Shown here: positions 1 to 6,523 of the stretch, piece by piece
Position numbering within the stretch: position 1 is the stretch's first letter
Layout of the letters: every line of letters begins with the position of its first letter
Assembly: GCA_050331695.1 (NCBI GenBank)
Contig: JBHJGP010000018.1
Location: 1-56,243, forward strand
DNA from: JBHJGP01 sp050331695
GTDB taxonomy: Bacteria > Pseudomonadota > Alphaproteobacteria > Geminicoccales > Geminicoccaceae
Length of the DNA: 56,243 nt
Reading direction: 5' to 3'
Notes under the pieces: generated by a model
Databases searched by the model: none
The model's input: only the letters and a program-made list of their open reading frames with translations
Told to the model about the DNA's origin: nothing
Translations under genes and position numbers: made by a program

Positions 1-194
1 GGGCGGGCTAACGCCCGCTGCGCGCCGCTCGCTTGAGCTCGATGCTGGCTCCACTCCCGGCGCGCTCGCAAACTCCGACATTCCAGACTATCAAACCCGA
101 GGACTCTCAAAATGAACGAGGGACCAACGGGGCTTAGGTCAGATCAGAAATCGCGGGCAGCGCAGCCTTTCCGAGCCATCGCGCTCGGTCGTAA

Positions 195-220
195 GTGACA
201 AAATTGTGACAAACTTTGTC
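195..220. repeat. GTGACAAA direct repeats plus inverted half-site
   Basis: GTGACAAA occurs at 195-202 and again at 206-213, 11 bp apart, which is about one helical turn. TTTGTC at 215-220 is the inverted core. The spacing looks like a protein-binding site. It lies about 280 bp upstream of the S24-fold gene. The binding protein is unknown. Confidence 0.35.
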
Positions 221-279
221 GCCGGACGTTACAACCACCCGAATTGATTCGCCGAGTATTTCCTGAAACAATCGGTAAA

Positions 280-291
280 ATTAACGTTAAT
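280..291. promoter_or_regulatory. 12-bp perfect palindrome ATTAACGTTAAT
   Basis: A perfect palindrome in the AT-rich leader of the gene at 495. It may be an operator. AT-rich palindromes of this length can occur by chance in such a region, so the call is tentative. Confidence 0.25.
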
Positions 292-494
292 ATAAGTACA
301 AGTTCTTGCGATTATTAAGCGAATGATTTGATTTTGATCACTCACAGATTGAAAAATCCAACTCTAGACAACTATTTCTTGACGTATTCTTTCCGCTCAA
401 TAAGTGTTGCACAGCTCGACAGCGGCGGGTCGGGACCAATCATAAAAGTAAACGGATCAAAGCTGCATTTCGCGGCGGTAGTAGTGGTGATAGC

Positions 495-1331
495 ATGTTG
501 AATTCCAAGACAATCTATCAGCGAGTGGCGTCGCCCACCTTGCCGCTGGTCGACGAGCCCGCAGCTGACAGTCTGATCGTGCAGGTTGAAGACGACGCGC
601 TCGCACCTGTGATTTTGTCCGGTGATACCGTCGTCATTAATCCCGACGAGAGCGAACCCTTTGCCGGTGAGATCTATGCCGTCGAGATCGACGGACGGCG
701 TCGATTGTGGCTTCTTCAGGACAGTGTCGGCGGTGTAGGCAAACGGATCGGCGGGCACGATGTCGCGATGTTTGCGAGTTTGTGCGGCACCTATCGCTGG
801 TACGGCCCCGTCGCCCTGGATCAAGCGAAGATTATCGGCCGCGCCACCGCACTCTGTGGTGTCCGCCCCTACGCTAGCGATCAGGACGATGTCGATGGCT
901 TCGACGCCGAGCGTCAGGCGCTGGAACGGCATTTGGAAAGTCTGCTGAGCCGGCGCGCTCTTTGCCAACCTCGCAATCTATTGCCGGCCGACGCGCACAA
1001 GCGCGAGCCCGAGGCGCTGCGCCAGATGTTCGAGGCGCTAGACGGAGACGAGAGCACAGCAGAAGCCTTCCGGCTAGATCGTCAGATCGACGCGCTGCAG
1101 GTGAGGCTCGACCGGCTCGAGCATCTGATCGCGACCACCGTGCCCTCGAGCCTGAAAGGCCGGCGGGCGAAACTGGCGTTGGTCTGGTCCACGGCCTACG
1201 AGCCGTTTCCAGCGGTACCCAGCGATCTCGCCGGCGACGTGCTCAAAAGCTCAATCGAGGGTTTGGACAAGATCCTCGATCCTGAGAGCGACCGGGTGCC
1301 GGTCCGGGGCTCGGTTGCGGCCAGCCGCTGA
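495..1331 (+). CDS. S24/LexA-fold domain protein lacking the catalytic dyad, with coiled-coil C-terminus
   Basis: A 278-residue protein. Residues about 27-75 match the peptidase S24/LexA C-terminal fold: a V-E-D-D-A-L-A-P stretch, then L-S-G-D-T-V-V-I and a glycine-glutamate-isoleucine-tyrosine turn. The later K-I-I-G-R-A strand (111-116) fits the fold's end. In cleavable members the first motif reads G-D-S-M-x-P with a catalytic serine. Here alanine 35 takes that place, and no lysine is seen in the R-L-W-L-L-Q segment where the general base normally lies. There is no N-terminal helix-turn-helix. Residues about 135-215 are charged and helical, probably a coiled coil. Some S24-fold proteins are repressors or phage regulators, so a non-cleaving binding or oligomerisation role is possible, but the function is unknown. 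The ribosome-binding site is weak. Confidence 0.75.
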   Translation: MLNSKTIYQRVASPTLPLVDEPAADSLIVQVEDDALAPVILSGDTVVINPDESEPFAGEIYAVEIDGRRRLWLLQDSVGGVGKRIGGHDVAMFASLCGTYRWYGPVALDQAKIIGRATALCGVRPYASDQDDVDGFDAERQALERHLESLLSRRALCQPRNLLPADAHKREPEALRQMFEALDGDESTAEAFRLDRQIDALQVRLDRLEHLIATTVPSSLKGRRAKLALVWSTAYEPFPAVPSDLAGDVLKSSIEGLDKILDPESDRVPVRGSVAASR

Positions 1332-1407
1332 TCCGAGCGGATACCAAGGCAGTCAACGGCTCGGCGGTCGATTGGCCCGCTGAGGTGATCTCGGCGTGAC
1401 GATCGGT

Positions 1408-2553
1408 TCAGCCGTAGGGGGCGGCCGCGTCCCGGAGCCCATCCCCGAGGAAATTGAAAGCCAGCACCACCAGGATCACCGGGACCACCGGCAGCATCAG
1501 CCAGGGATAGAGTTCCACCACGTTGATGTTCTGGGCCTCGGTCAACAAAACGCCCCAGCTGGTGATCGGTGGTCGCAGGCCTAAGCCCAAGAACGACAAG
1601 GCCGTTTCGCCGAGGATCATGGCCGGGATCGACAGGGTTGCCGAGGCGATTAGATGGCTGGTGAAGCTGGGTATCATGTGAAGCCCGATGATCCGGGCCG
1701 GCCTTGCCCCCATCAGCCGGGCGGCAGTGGCGAAATCCTCCTCTCGCAGCGCCAGGATTTTCGAGCGCACGGCGCGGGCCAGACCGGTCCAGTCGATCAT
1801 GCCCAAGATCACCGTGATGCCGAAATAGACCCAAAGAGGATCCCAGGTCACCGGCAAAGCGGCGCTTAGCGCCATCCATAGCGGGATCACCGGAAAGCTG
1901 CGGATCACCTCGATCACCCGTTGGATGATCGAGTCTGCCCAACCGCCATAGTAGCCGGCGATGCCTCCCAAGACGATGCCGAGAACGAAGCTGACGGCGA
2001 CACCCAAGATCCCGATCGTCAGGCTGACCCGGGCGCCGTAGATGATCCGGGACAGAAGGTCCCGGCCTAGCCGGTCCGTGCCGAGGAGAAAGATAGTGCC
2101 GCCGTCTTCGACGCAGAAAAGGTGGAGATTGGCCGGGATCTGGCCCCAGAAGCGATAGGGGTCACCGCGGCAGAACCACTGAACCCGGTAGATCCGCTCT
2201 GGGTCGGGAACGTAAGTTCGCTTCATGCTCTCAAGGTCGAGGCCGGATTCGTAGCCGTAGACGAAGGGACCGATGAACGAGCCCTCGTGAAACAGGTGCA
2301 CGCCCTGGGGCGGCGCGTGGACGAAATTGGCGTTCCGGCTGTCGAGCGGATAGGGCGCCAGGAATTCAGTGATCAGAATGGAAAAGTAGAGGATGCCGAG
2401 GAACCAGGCGGAGACGACGGCCAGCTTGTGTCGGCGGAACCGCCAGCGGATGAGCTGCCACTGGTTGGCGGTATAGAACCGTTCCTGCTCGGGCGTGAGC
2501 GGCGGCTCTTCCTGTGGCCGGAACGGTTCCGGGTCGACGTAACGTTGGCTCAC
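1408..2553 (-). CDS. ABC transporter permease, OppC/DppC family
   Basis: Inner-membrane permease subunit of a peptide/nickel-type ABC importer, 381 residues. It has the N-terminal hydrophilic segment and first membrane helix (about 40-65) typical of OppC. A periplasmic insert of about 80 residues follows, then the diagnostic L-G-T-D-R-L-G-R-D motif and five more helices. The EAA-type loop (A-A-R-L-M-G-A-R-P-A-R-I) contacts the ATPase. Its start overlaps the stop of the upstream OppB-like gene by four bases (ATGA), so the two are translationally coupled. No ATPase or substrate-binding protein gene lies on either side, so the substrate cannot be inferred. The gene ends opposite the S24-fold gene. 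Confidence 0.9.
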   Translation of the reverse strand: MSQRYVDPEPFRPQEEPPLTPEQERFYTANQWQLIRWRFRRHKLAVVSAWFLGILYFSILITEFLAPYPLDSRNANFVHAPPQGVHLFHEGSFIGPFVYGYESGLDLESMKRTYVPDPERIYRVQWFCRGDPYRFWGQIPANLHLFCVEDGGTIFLLGTDRLGRDLLSRIIYGARVSLTIGILGVAVSFVLGIVLGGIAGYYGGWADSIIQRVIEVIRSFPVIPLWMALSAALPVTWDPLWVYFGITVILGMIDWTGLARAVRSKILALREEDFATAARLMGARPARIIGLHMIPSFTSHLIASATLSIPAMILGETALSFLGLGLRPPITSWGVLLTEAQNINVVELYPWLMLPVVPVILVVLAFNFLGDGLRDAAAPYG

Positions 2554-3548
2554 CTTACGCTCCCTCCGCCCAGCCGGATCCGAGGATCGAGCACGGCCAG
2601 CGCCAGATCCGAAAGAAGCACGCCGAACACCACCAACATTGCCTCGATCATCAGGATGGAGCCGGCGAGATACATGTCCTGGGACTGCAGCGCCGCGACC
2701 AGGATCGGCCCGTTGGTCGGCAGGCTCAGCACCATCGCGACCAACACCGATCCCGATATCAGCTCAGGCAACAAGCTACCGATATCGGCGATGAACGGAT
2801 TAAGTGCCATTCTCAGGGGATATTTGCGCAGCGCCCGACCAGGTGGCAGTCCCTTGGCCTTGGCGGTGACCACGTAGGGCTTTTGCAGCTCGTCCATCAA
2901 ATTGGCCCGGATCCGGCGGATCATGCCCGCGGTTCCCGCCGTGCCGATGACGATGACAGCGATCCACATATGCTCCAGAACGTTGAGCAGTTTGGCGATG
3001 GTGAACGGCTGATTGATGAACTCGTCATCCATGATCCCGCCGATCGATGTTCCGAAATAAATATTGGCGAAATACATCAGGACCAGAGCCAGCAAAAAGT
3101 TAGGAACCGCCAGACCTAAAAAACCGATAAATGTGAAGGTATGATCACCGATCGTGTATTTATGGGTGGCGGAATAGATCGCGATCGGAAAGGAAACGAC
3201 CCAGGTAAAAAGGATCGTGCCGAACGCCAGGATCGCTGTCAGCCAAATTTTATCTTTAATGACTTCGGCAACCGGCAGGTCATATTCGAAAGAGTAACCC
3301 AAATCTCCTTGGACAAGGCCGGTGACCCAGAACAGATATTGTTGCCATACCGGCTTATCGAGACCGTACTCTTCGCGCAGATAATTCAACTGCGTCGGCG
3401 AAACCCGTTCGCCCTGGGCCTCAAGCTCGGCCAATTTTGAGGTCAGGAAATCACCTGGCGGCAATTGAATGATGATGAAGACGACGACCGAGATGGCGAT
3501 CAGCGTCGGGATCATCAGAAGCAGCCGATAGGCAATATACCGCAGCAT
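2550..3548 (-). CDS. ABC transporter permease, OppB/DppB family
   Basis: 332-residue inner-membrane permease, partner of the OppC-like protein encoded immediately after it. It begins with the usual OppB helix and then a periplasmic region containing a Y-G-L-D-K-P-V-W-Q-Q-Y motif, which is standard for this family. Five further helices and an EAA loop near residues 225-240 (V-V-T-A-K-A-K-G-L) follow. It lies 83 bp after the TetR gene on the same strand, so both could share a transcript. The usual substrate-binding protein gene upstream is missing. Confidence 0.9.
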   Translation of the reverse strand: MLRYIAYRLLLMIPTLIAISVVVFIIIQLPPGDFLTSKLAELEAQGERVSPTQLNYLREEYGLDKPVWQQYLFWVTGLVQGDLGYSFEYDLPVAEVIKDKIWLTAILAFGTILFTWVVSFPIAIYSATHKYTIGDHTFTFIGFLGLAVPNFLLALVLMYFANIYFGTSIGGIMDDEFINQPFTIAKLLNVLEHMWIAVIVIGTAGTAGMIRRIRANLMDELQKPYVVTAKAKGLPPGRALRKYPLRMALNPFIADIGSLLPELISGSVLVAMVLSLPTNGPILVAALQSQDMYLAGSILMIEAMLVVFGVLLSDLALAVLDPRIRLGGGSVR

Positions 3549-3631
3549 AATCGGCTGGACGCTCCCGGGGGTCTCGAGTTCCTGTCGAACCTACATCAGG
3601 AACCCATGCGGACAATACCCCTGGCAATCCG

Positions 3632-4252
3632 TCAAGCTGTCCCAACGCCGCTGGCCACGCCAAGGGGTCGGAGCGCCATTTCCTGCACCTCGCTGAGACC
3701 GGACACAGGGACACCGGCTTTCGCCATGATCCGCATACCGAAGTAAACGGCCATCAGATGGGCAGCGGCGCTCTCCCTGTCGCCCTGTTCGGCGTCTTCG
3801 TCGGCTTTACCGCGCTCCGCCAGAGCGACCTGCAAGGCTTCCTTAAGCGCAGCCATCGCCGCCACCACGGTCGCCTCCACATCCGGATCGAAGGGGGCCA
3901 AATCGACCGCTGCATTGCACAGAAAGCATCCCCGCCGGTCGCCATGATCCCGGATGGCGGCGATCGGAAACTCGAGGAAGGCCCGGATCCTTTGGTCCGA
4001 GGTCAGAGCATTGGCAGTGCCCTGGCCGGTCAACAGATCGACCGCCGTGGCCACCTCCCGATCGACGTACGCATCCAAGGCGCGCAGATAGAGGGCCCGC
4101 TTGTCACCGAAGGCGCCATAGAGACTGCCCTTCTGCAATCGCGTCGCTTGCATCACATCTGCGTAGGAGGTGCCTTCGAACCCTTTCTCCCAAAACAGAT
4201 GTTTCAACGCGTCCAAGACGTGATCGGTGTCGAACCCCCGTGATCTCGCCAT
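3632..4252 (-). CDS. TetR/AcrR family transcriptional regulator
   Basis: 206-residue TetR-type repressor. The DNA-binding helix-turn-helix spans about residues 27-46 (T-S-Y-A-D-V-M-Q-A-T through G-S-L-Y-G-A-F-G-D-K). The C-terminal ligand domain has a G-C-F-L-C-N-A-A segment, seen in AcrR-like members, and the two cysteines might be redox-sensitive (inference). A GTG 15 bases upstream is also in frame, but an AGAGGAG ribosome-binding site sits just before the ATG at 4252, so that start is preferred. It is divergent from the DM13 gene, and the gap contains two TetR-type operators, so autoregulation and control of the DM13 gene are likely. Confidence 0.9.
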   Translation of the reverse strand: MARSRGFDTDHVLDALKHLFWEKGFEGTSYADVMQATRLQKGSLYGAFGDKRALYLRALDAYVDREVATAVDLLTGQGTANALTSDQRIRAFLEFPIAAIRDHGDRRGCFLCNAAVDLAPFDPDVEATVVAAMAALKEALQVALAERGKADEDAEQGDRESAAAHLMAVYFGMRIMAKAGVPVSGLSEVQEMALRPLGVASGVGTA

Positions 4253-4288
4253 GATCTCCTCTCTCACGCCGTCGTGAAACCCGCTTTC

Positions 4289-4304
4289 TTGACCAAACGG
4301 TCAG
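4289..4304. promoter_or_regulatory. TetR operator O1 (near-perfect palindrome)
   Basis: TTGACCAAACGGTCAG: the arms TTGACC and GGTCAG are inverted with one mismatch. It matches the second site at 4329-4344 in arm sequence and arm spacing. It lies between the divergent TetR and DM13 genes. Confidence 0.7.
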
Positions 4305-4328
4305 GAATGGGCATGGTCTATCACGTTC

Positions 4329-4344
4329 TTGACCAATTGGTCAA
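4329..4344. promoter_or_regulatory. TetR operator O2 (perfect 16-bp palindrome)
   Basis: TTGACCAATTGGTCAA is fully self-complementary. It starts exactly 40 bp after O1 and lies 47 bp before the DM13 start codon, where it would cover or flank a promoter. The paired sites next to a TetR gene are the strongest operator signal in the window. Confidence 0.75.
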
Positions 4345-4390
4345 TTAATCGACGGAACGGTGGTCTGGAGACCGCCAGAAGGAGGATCTC

Positions 4391-4795
4391 ATGATCAAGA
4401 AGTTGATGTTCGCAGCCGCTCTCTTCGCCCCCTTGGCCTTACTGTCTGCCCCATCCGCGCAGGCCGAAAGCCATGGAAGCTCAGTGATCGCCACGGGCAC
4501 GTTCGAAGGGCGGAGCGATCACATTACCACCGGTGGTATCAGCATCTTGAAGACCGCTTCCGGTCACGTCGCGGTGCTCGAGAGCGATTTCAGTCTCGAT
4601 GGCGCGCCGGCGCCGACGCTCGGCTTTGGCGACGGTGAATTCGTCGAGGCCACGGAGTTCTCAGAGCTGGAAGCCAACACCGGTCTTCAGGTCTACGCCA
4701 TTCCAGAAGACGTCGATCCGGCACAGTACACCGAGTTCTACGTTTGGTGCCGGGACTTCAGTGTGCCGCTGGGCGTTGCCAGCCTGTCGAACTGA
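4391..4795 (+). CDS. secreted DM13-domain protein
   Basis: 134 residues with a clear signal peptide cleaved after A-Q-A (about residue 25). The mature part resembles the DM13 domain: the G-T-F-E-G-R-S-D-H-I-T-T-G opening, a G-x-x-x-I-L strand and the closing Y-T-E-F-Y-V-W-C-R-D-F-S-V motif with the conserved cysteine (C120). DM13 domains are proposed to work in redox or electron transfer, possibly through that cysteine; this is family knowledge. The ribosome-binding site AAGGAGG (4379-4385) is strong. Expression is probably controlled by the adjacent TetR protein. The substrate or partner is unknown. Confidence 0.85.
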   Translation: MIKKLMFAAALFAPLALLSAPSAQAESHGSSVIATGTFEGRSDHITTGGISILKTASGHVAVLESDFSLDGAPAPTLGFGDGEFVEATEFSELEANTGLQVYAIPEDVDPAQYTEFYVWCRDFSVPLGVASLSN

Positions 4796-4871
4796 GGACG
4801 CGAAATAGGTCTCGAGACCGCTGCCAACATTGAGAACGCTGGGCCTTGGGTTCGCGGAAAGAGAGATGGAG

Positions 4872-4900
4872 CCGCCGGCTTTAAAGTGAGCCGGCGGTTT
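4872..4900 (+). terminator. Rho-independent terminator after the DM13 gene
   Basis: Nine-base-pair GC stem (CCGCCGGCT 4872-4880 with AGCCGGCGG 4889-4897), an eight-base loop and then TTT. It overlaps the stop codon of the convergent holA gene and so separates the two transcripts. Confidence 0.7.
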
Positions 4901-5915
4901 CCTTCGTCCGGGCACCCATGGTCACCCTGACCAGCACCTGCCGGCAGACGATGGCCGCGGGATGGCCCGTCTTGCACTGGAGCTCAGCCTTCAAGAGCGC
5001 CGCCAGCGCCCGGCTCAGCGCAAGCGCGTTCCAGCCGTTGAGCGCGGTTCGCATCATCGTCTTCGCGCGGAAGTGAACGGGCGGCTTCGCCTGGGCGATC
5101 ACCGTGTCGACCGATGACCCAGCATCAACGCCGCTCCGCAGTTCGAGAAGACGCATGAGATGGGTGCTGATCACCCTTATGAGCCGGATGGGCTGTTGGT
5201 TCGCCGCGAGCAGCCGATCCAGGGCTCGCTCAAGGCCGATTTGGTCGCCGACGCTGACCGCGGTGATCAGCCGATCGATGTCGATATTGGCGCTGTCGCC
5301 GACGATCTGAGCAACATCGTCGGTATCGAGCCGCCTCTGATCACCGGCGAAGGTCACGAGCTTCTCGAGCTCGGCCCGGCTGACGCCGCGGTCGCTTCCC
5401 AGATTGTCGACGAGATAGGCCATCGCATCGGCGGAAAGGTCGACGCCCGCCGGATTCAGAACAGCCCGAACCAAATCCTGAATGGCGCGTCCCTCATCTC
5501 GATAGCAGGGTATCGAGGCGGCGCTTCGGTGATCGTCGATCATCTTCCGCAGCTTGGACCGGGGCGGCAGGTCGCCGGCTTCGATCACGACGCTCGCTTC
5601 AATCGCGTCCAGCTTCAGAAGGTCCGCGACCGGCCCGTCCGCCTCGGCGCCGGGGGTGCGCAGCCGGAGCACCTTGCGTCCGCCCAGAAGCGGGATGCTC
5701 AGAGCCTCATCGACCAGTCTCGAGGGTTCCTGGCGCAGGCTTTCCTGGTCGAGTTCGACCATGTTGAAAGGATCGTCCGTATCCGCCCAAAGGCTCACGA
5801 GATGGCCGGCCCGTTCGGTGACGAGCCCGCGATCGGGTCCGTAGAGCAGCGCGATCCGACAGCTGGGAGGCGGTGCCCGGAGCCAGGCTTCTATTCTGTT
5901 CGCCTGAACCTTCAA
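4881..5915 (-). CDS. holA: DNA polymerase III subunit delta
   Basis: 344 residues. The delta subunit of the clamp-loader complex opens the beta sliding clamp during chromosome replication. The N-terminal AAA+-like region has the family opening (K-V-Q-A-N-R-I-E-A-W-L then A-L-L-Y-G-P-D-R-G-L) and the E-L-D-Q-E-S-L segment. The C-terminal collar domain contains the R-L-I-R-V-I-S-T-H-L-M-R-L-L helix. Length is normal. It overlaps the lptE stop by four bases, and the order leuS-lptE-holA is common in alphaproteobacteria, so it is the last gene of that operon. Confidence 0.93.
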   Translation of the reverse strand: MKVQANRIEAWLRAPPPSCRIALLYGPDRGLVTERAGHLVSLWADTDDPFNMVELDQESLRQEPSRLVDEALSIPLLGGRKVLRLRTPGAEADGPVADLLKLDAIEASVVIEAGDLPPRSKLRKMIDDHRSAASIPCYRDEGRAIQDLVRAVLNPAGVDLSADAMAYLVDNLGSDRGVSRAELEKLVTFAGDQRRLDTDDVAQIVGDSANIDIDRLITAVSVGDQIGLERALDRLLAANQQPIRLIRVISTHLMRLLELRSGVDAGSSVDTVIAQAKPPVHFRAKTMMRTALNGWNALALSRALAALLKAELQCKTGHPAAIVCRQVLVRVTMGARTKETAGSL

Positions 5916-6523
5916 GGCTCGCGCCGGGCGAAGAAATCACTCAGCGACACACGGATATCGCGGCTGACCTGAATGGCTGCCCGCCGCTCGGCATCCTGCT
6001 CCGAGGACAAGGTGGCGAAAGGGTCGTCGCCGACATTGAAACCGGCGACCCTGGTGGCTGCCGAGCGGAGCAAGGTCGTGCCGTCGCTGCGATCGCGCAG
6101 CTCGTAGCGCGCGGTGAGCGTCAGATCCTGGCGTGTGACCACGTCGTCGAGCTGAATGGCCAGTTCGGTGATCCGACGGGTCAACTGGATCACCAGGTCA
6201 TACTCGGCGGGCCCTTGCGTCCCCTCCGGATTAAGCTGGTCGATGGTTTCATTGCGCAGGATCTGGCCCAGCCGATCGGGAAAGGGCGCGACCCGCACCG
6301 CTCTCAACTCAGCGTCGATGCCGGCATCCCGATTGGTGTCGTAAACCGGTCGAAAGCCGCAAGCCGCGAGCATCAGGACGGCGGCAAGCCAAGCGAGGCC
6401 AGAAAGCGACGGCCAAAGGCCAACCCAGAAAAAAAAGGTATCCGACCGACCGACCGCCTGCCACTGAAGCTCGTTCCGCCCGTTCGGATCGCCGAACCGG
6501 CAAACGGCCTTAAGCGACCACAT
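5912..6523 (-). CDS. lptE: LPS-assembly lipoprotein LptE
   Basis: Outer-membrane lipoprotein that plugs the LptD barrel and helps insert lipopolysaccharide. The lipobox L-A-A-C precedes C55, followed by G-F-R-P-V-Y, the hallmark of LptE. The rest has the expected strand pattern and the T-R-R-I-T-E-L-A-I segment. The start at 6523 is the only in-frame ATG near the lipobox. It gives an unusually long, hydrophilic 30-residue lead before the signal helix, and an eight-base T run (minus strand) lies between them. Either a non-standard start is used or the lead carries a frame error. The gene overlaps leuS by 14 bases and holA by four. Confidence 0.88.
   Translation of the reverse strand: MWSLKAVCRFGDPNGRNELQWQAVGRSDTFFFWVGLWPSLSGLAWLAAVLMLAACGFRPVYDTNRDAGIDAELRAVRVAPFPDRLGQILRNETIDQLNPEGTQGPAEYDLVIQLTRRITELAIQLDDVVTRQDLTLTARYELRDRSDGTTLLRSAATRVAGFNVGDDPFATLSSEQDAERRAAIQVSRDIRVSLSDFFARREP

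Larger units (their letters stand above)
1..494. other. left-end non-coding region, AT-rich in its second half
   Basis: No convincing gene was found here. Positions 3-18 form a short GC hairpin (6-bp stem, TAAC loop) that may be the remains of a terminator from a gene beyond the window. From about 190 on the sequence becomes AT-rich, unlike the rest of the window, and holds repeats described in separate entries. This stretch is presumably the promoter region of the gene starting at 495. Confidence 0.5.

Noticed and set aside
111..197. 28-codon reading with GAGGA upstream
   Set aside because: Too short, no conserved feature and no reason to think it is translated.
372..968. 198-codon frame opposite the S24-fold gene
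   Set aside because: No motif; the plus-strand frame has a recognisable fold.
4363..4373. GGTCT-GG-AGACC inverted repeat before the DM13 gene
   Set aside because: Only five-base arms next to the ribosome-binding site; it does not match the TetR operators.
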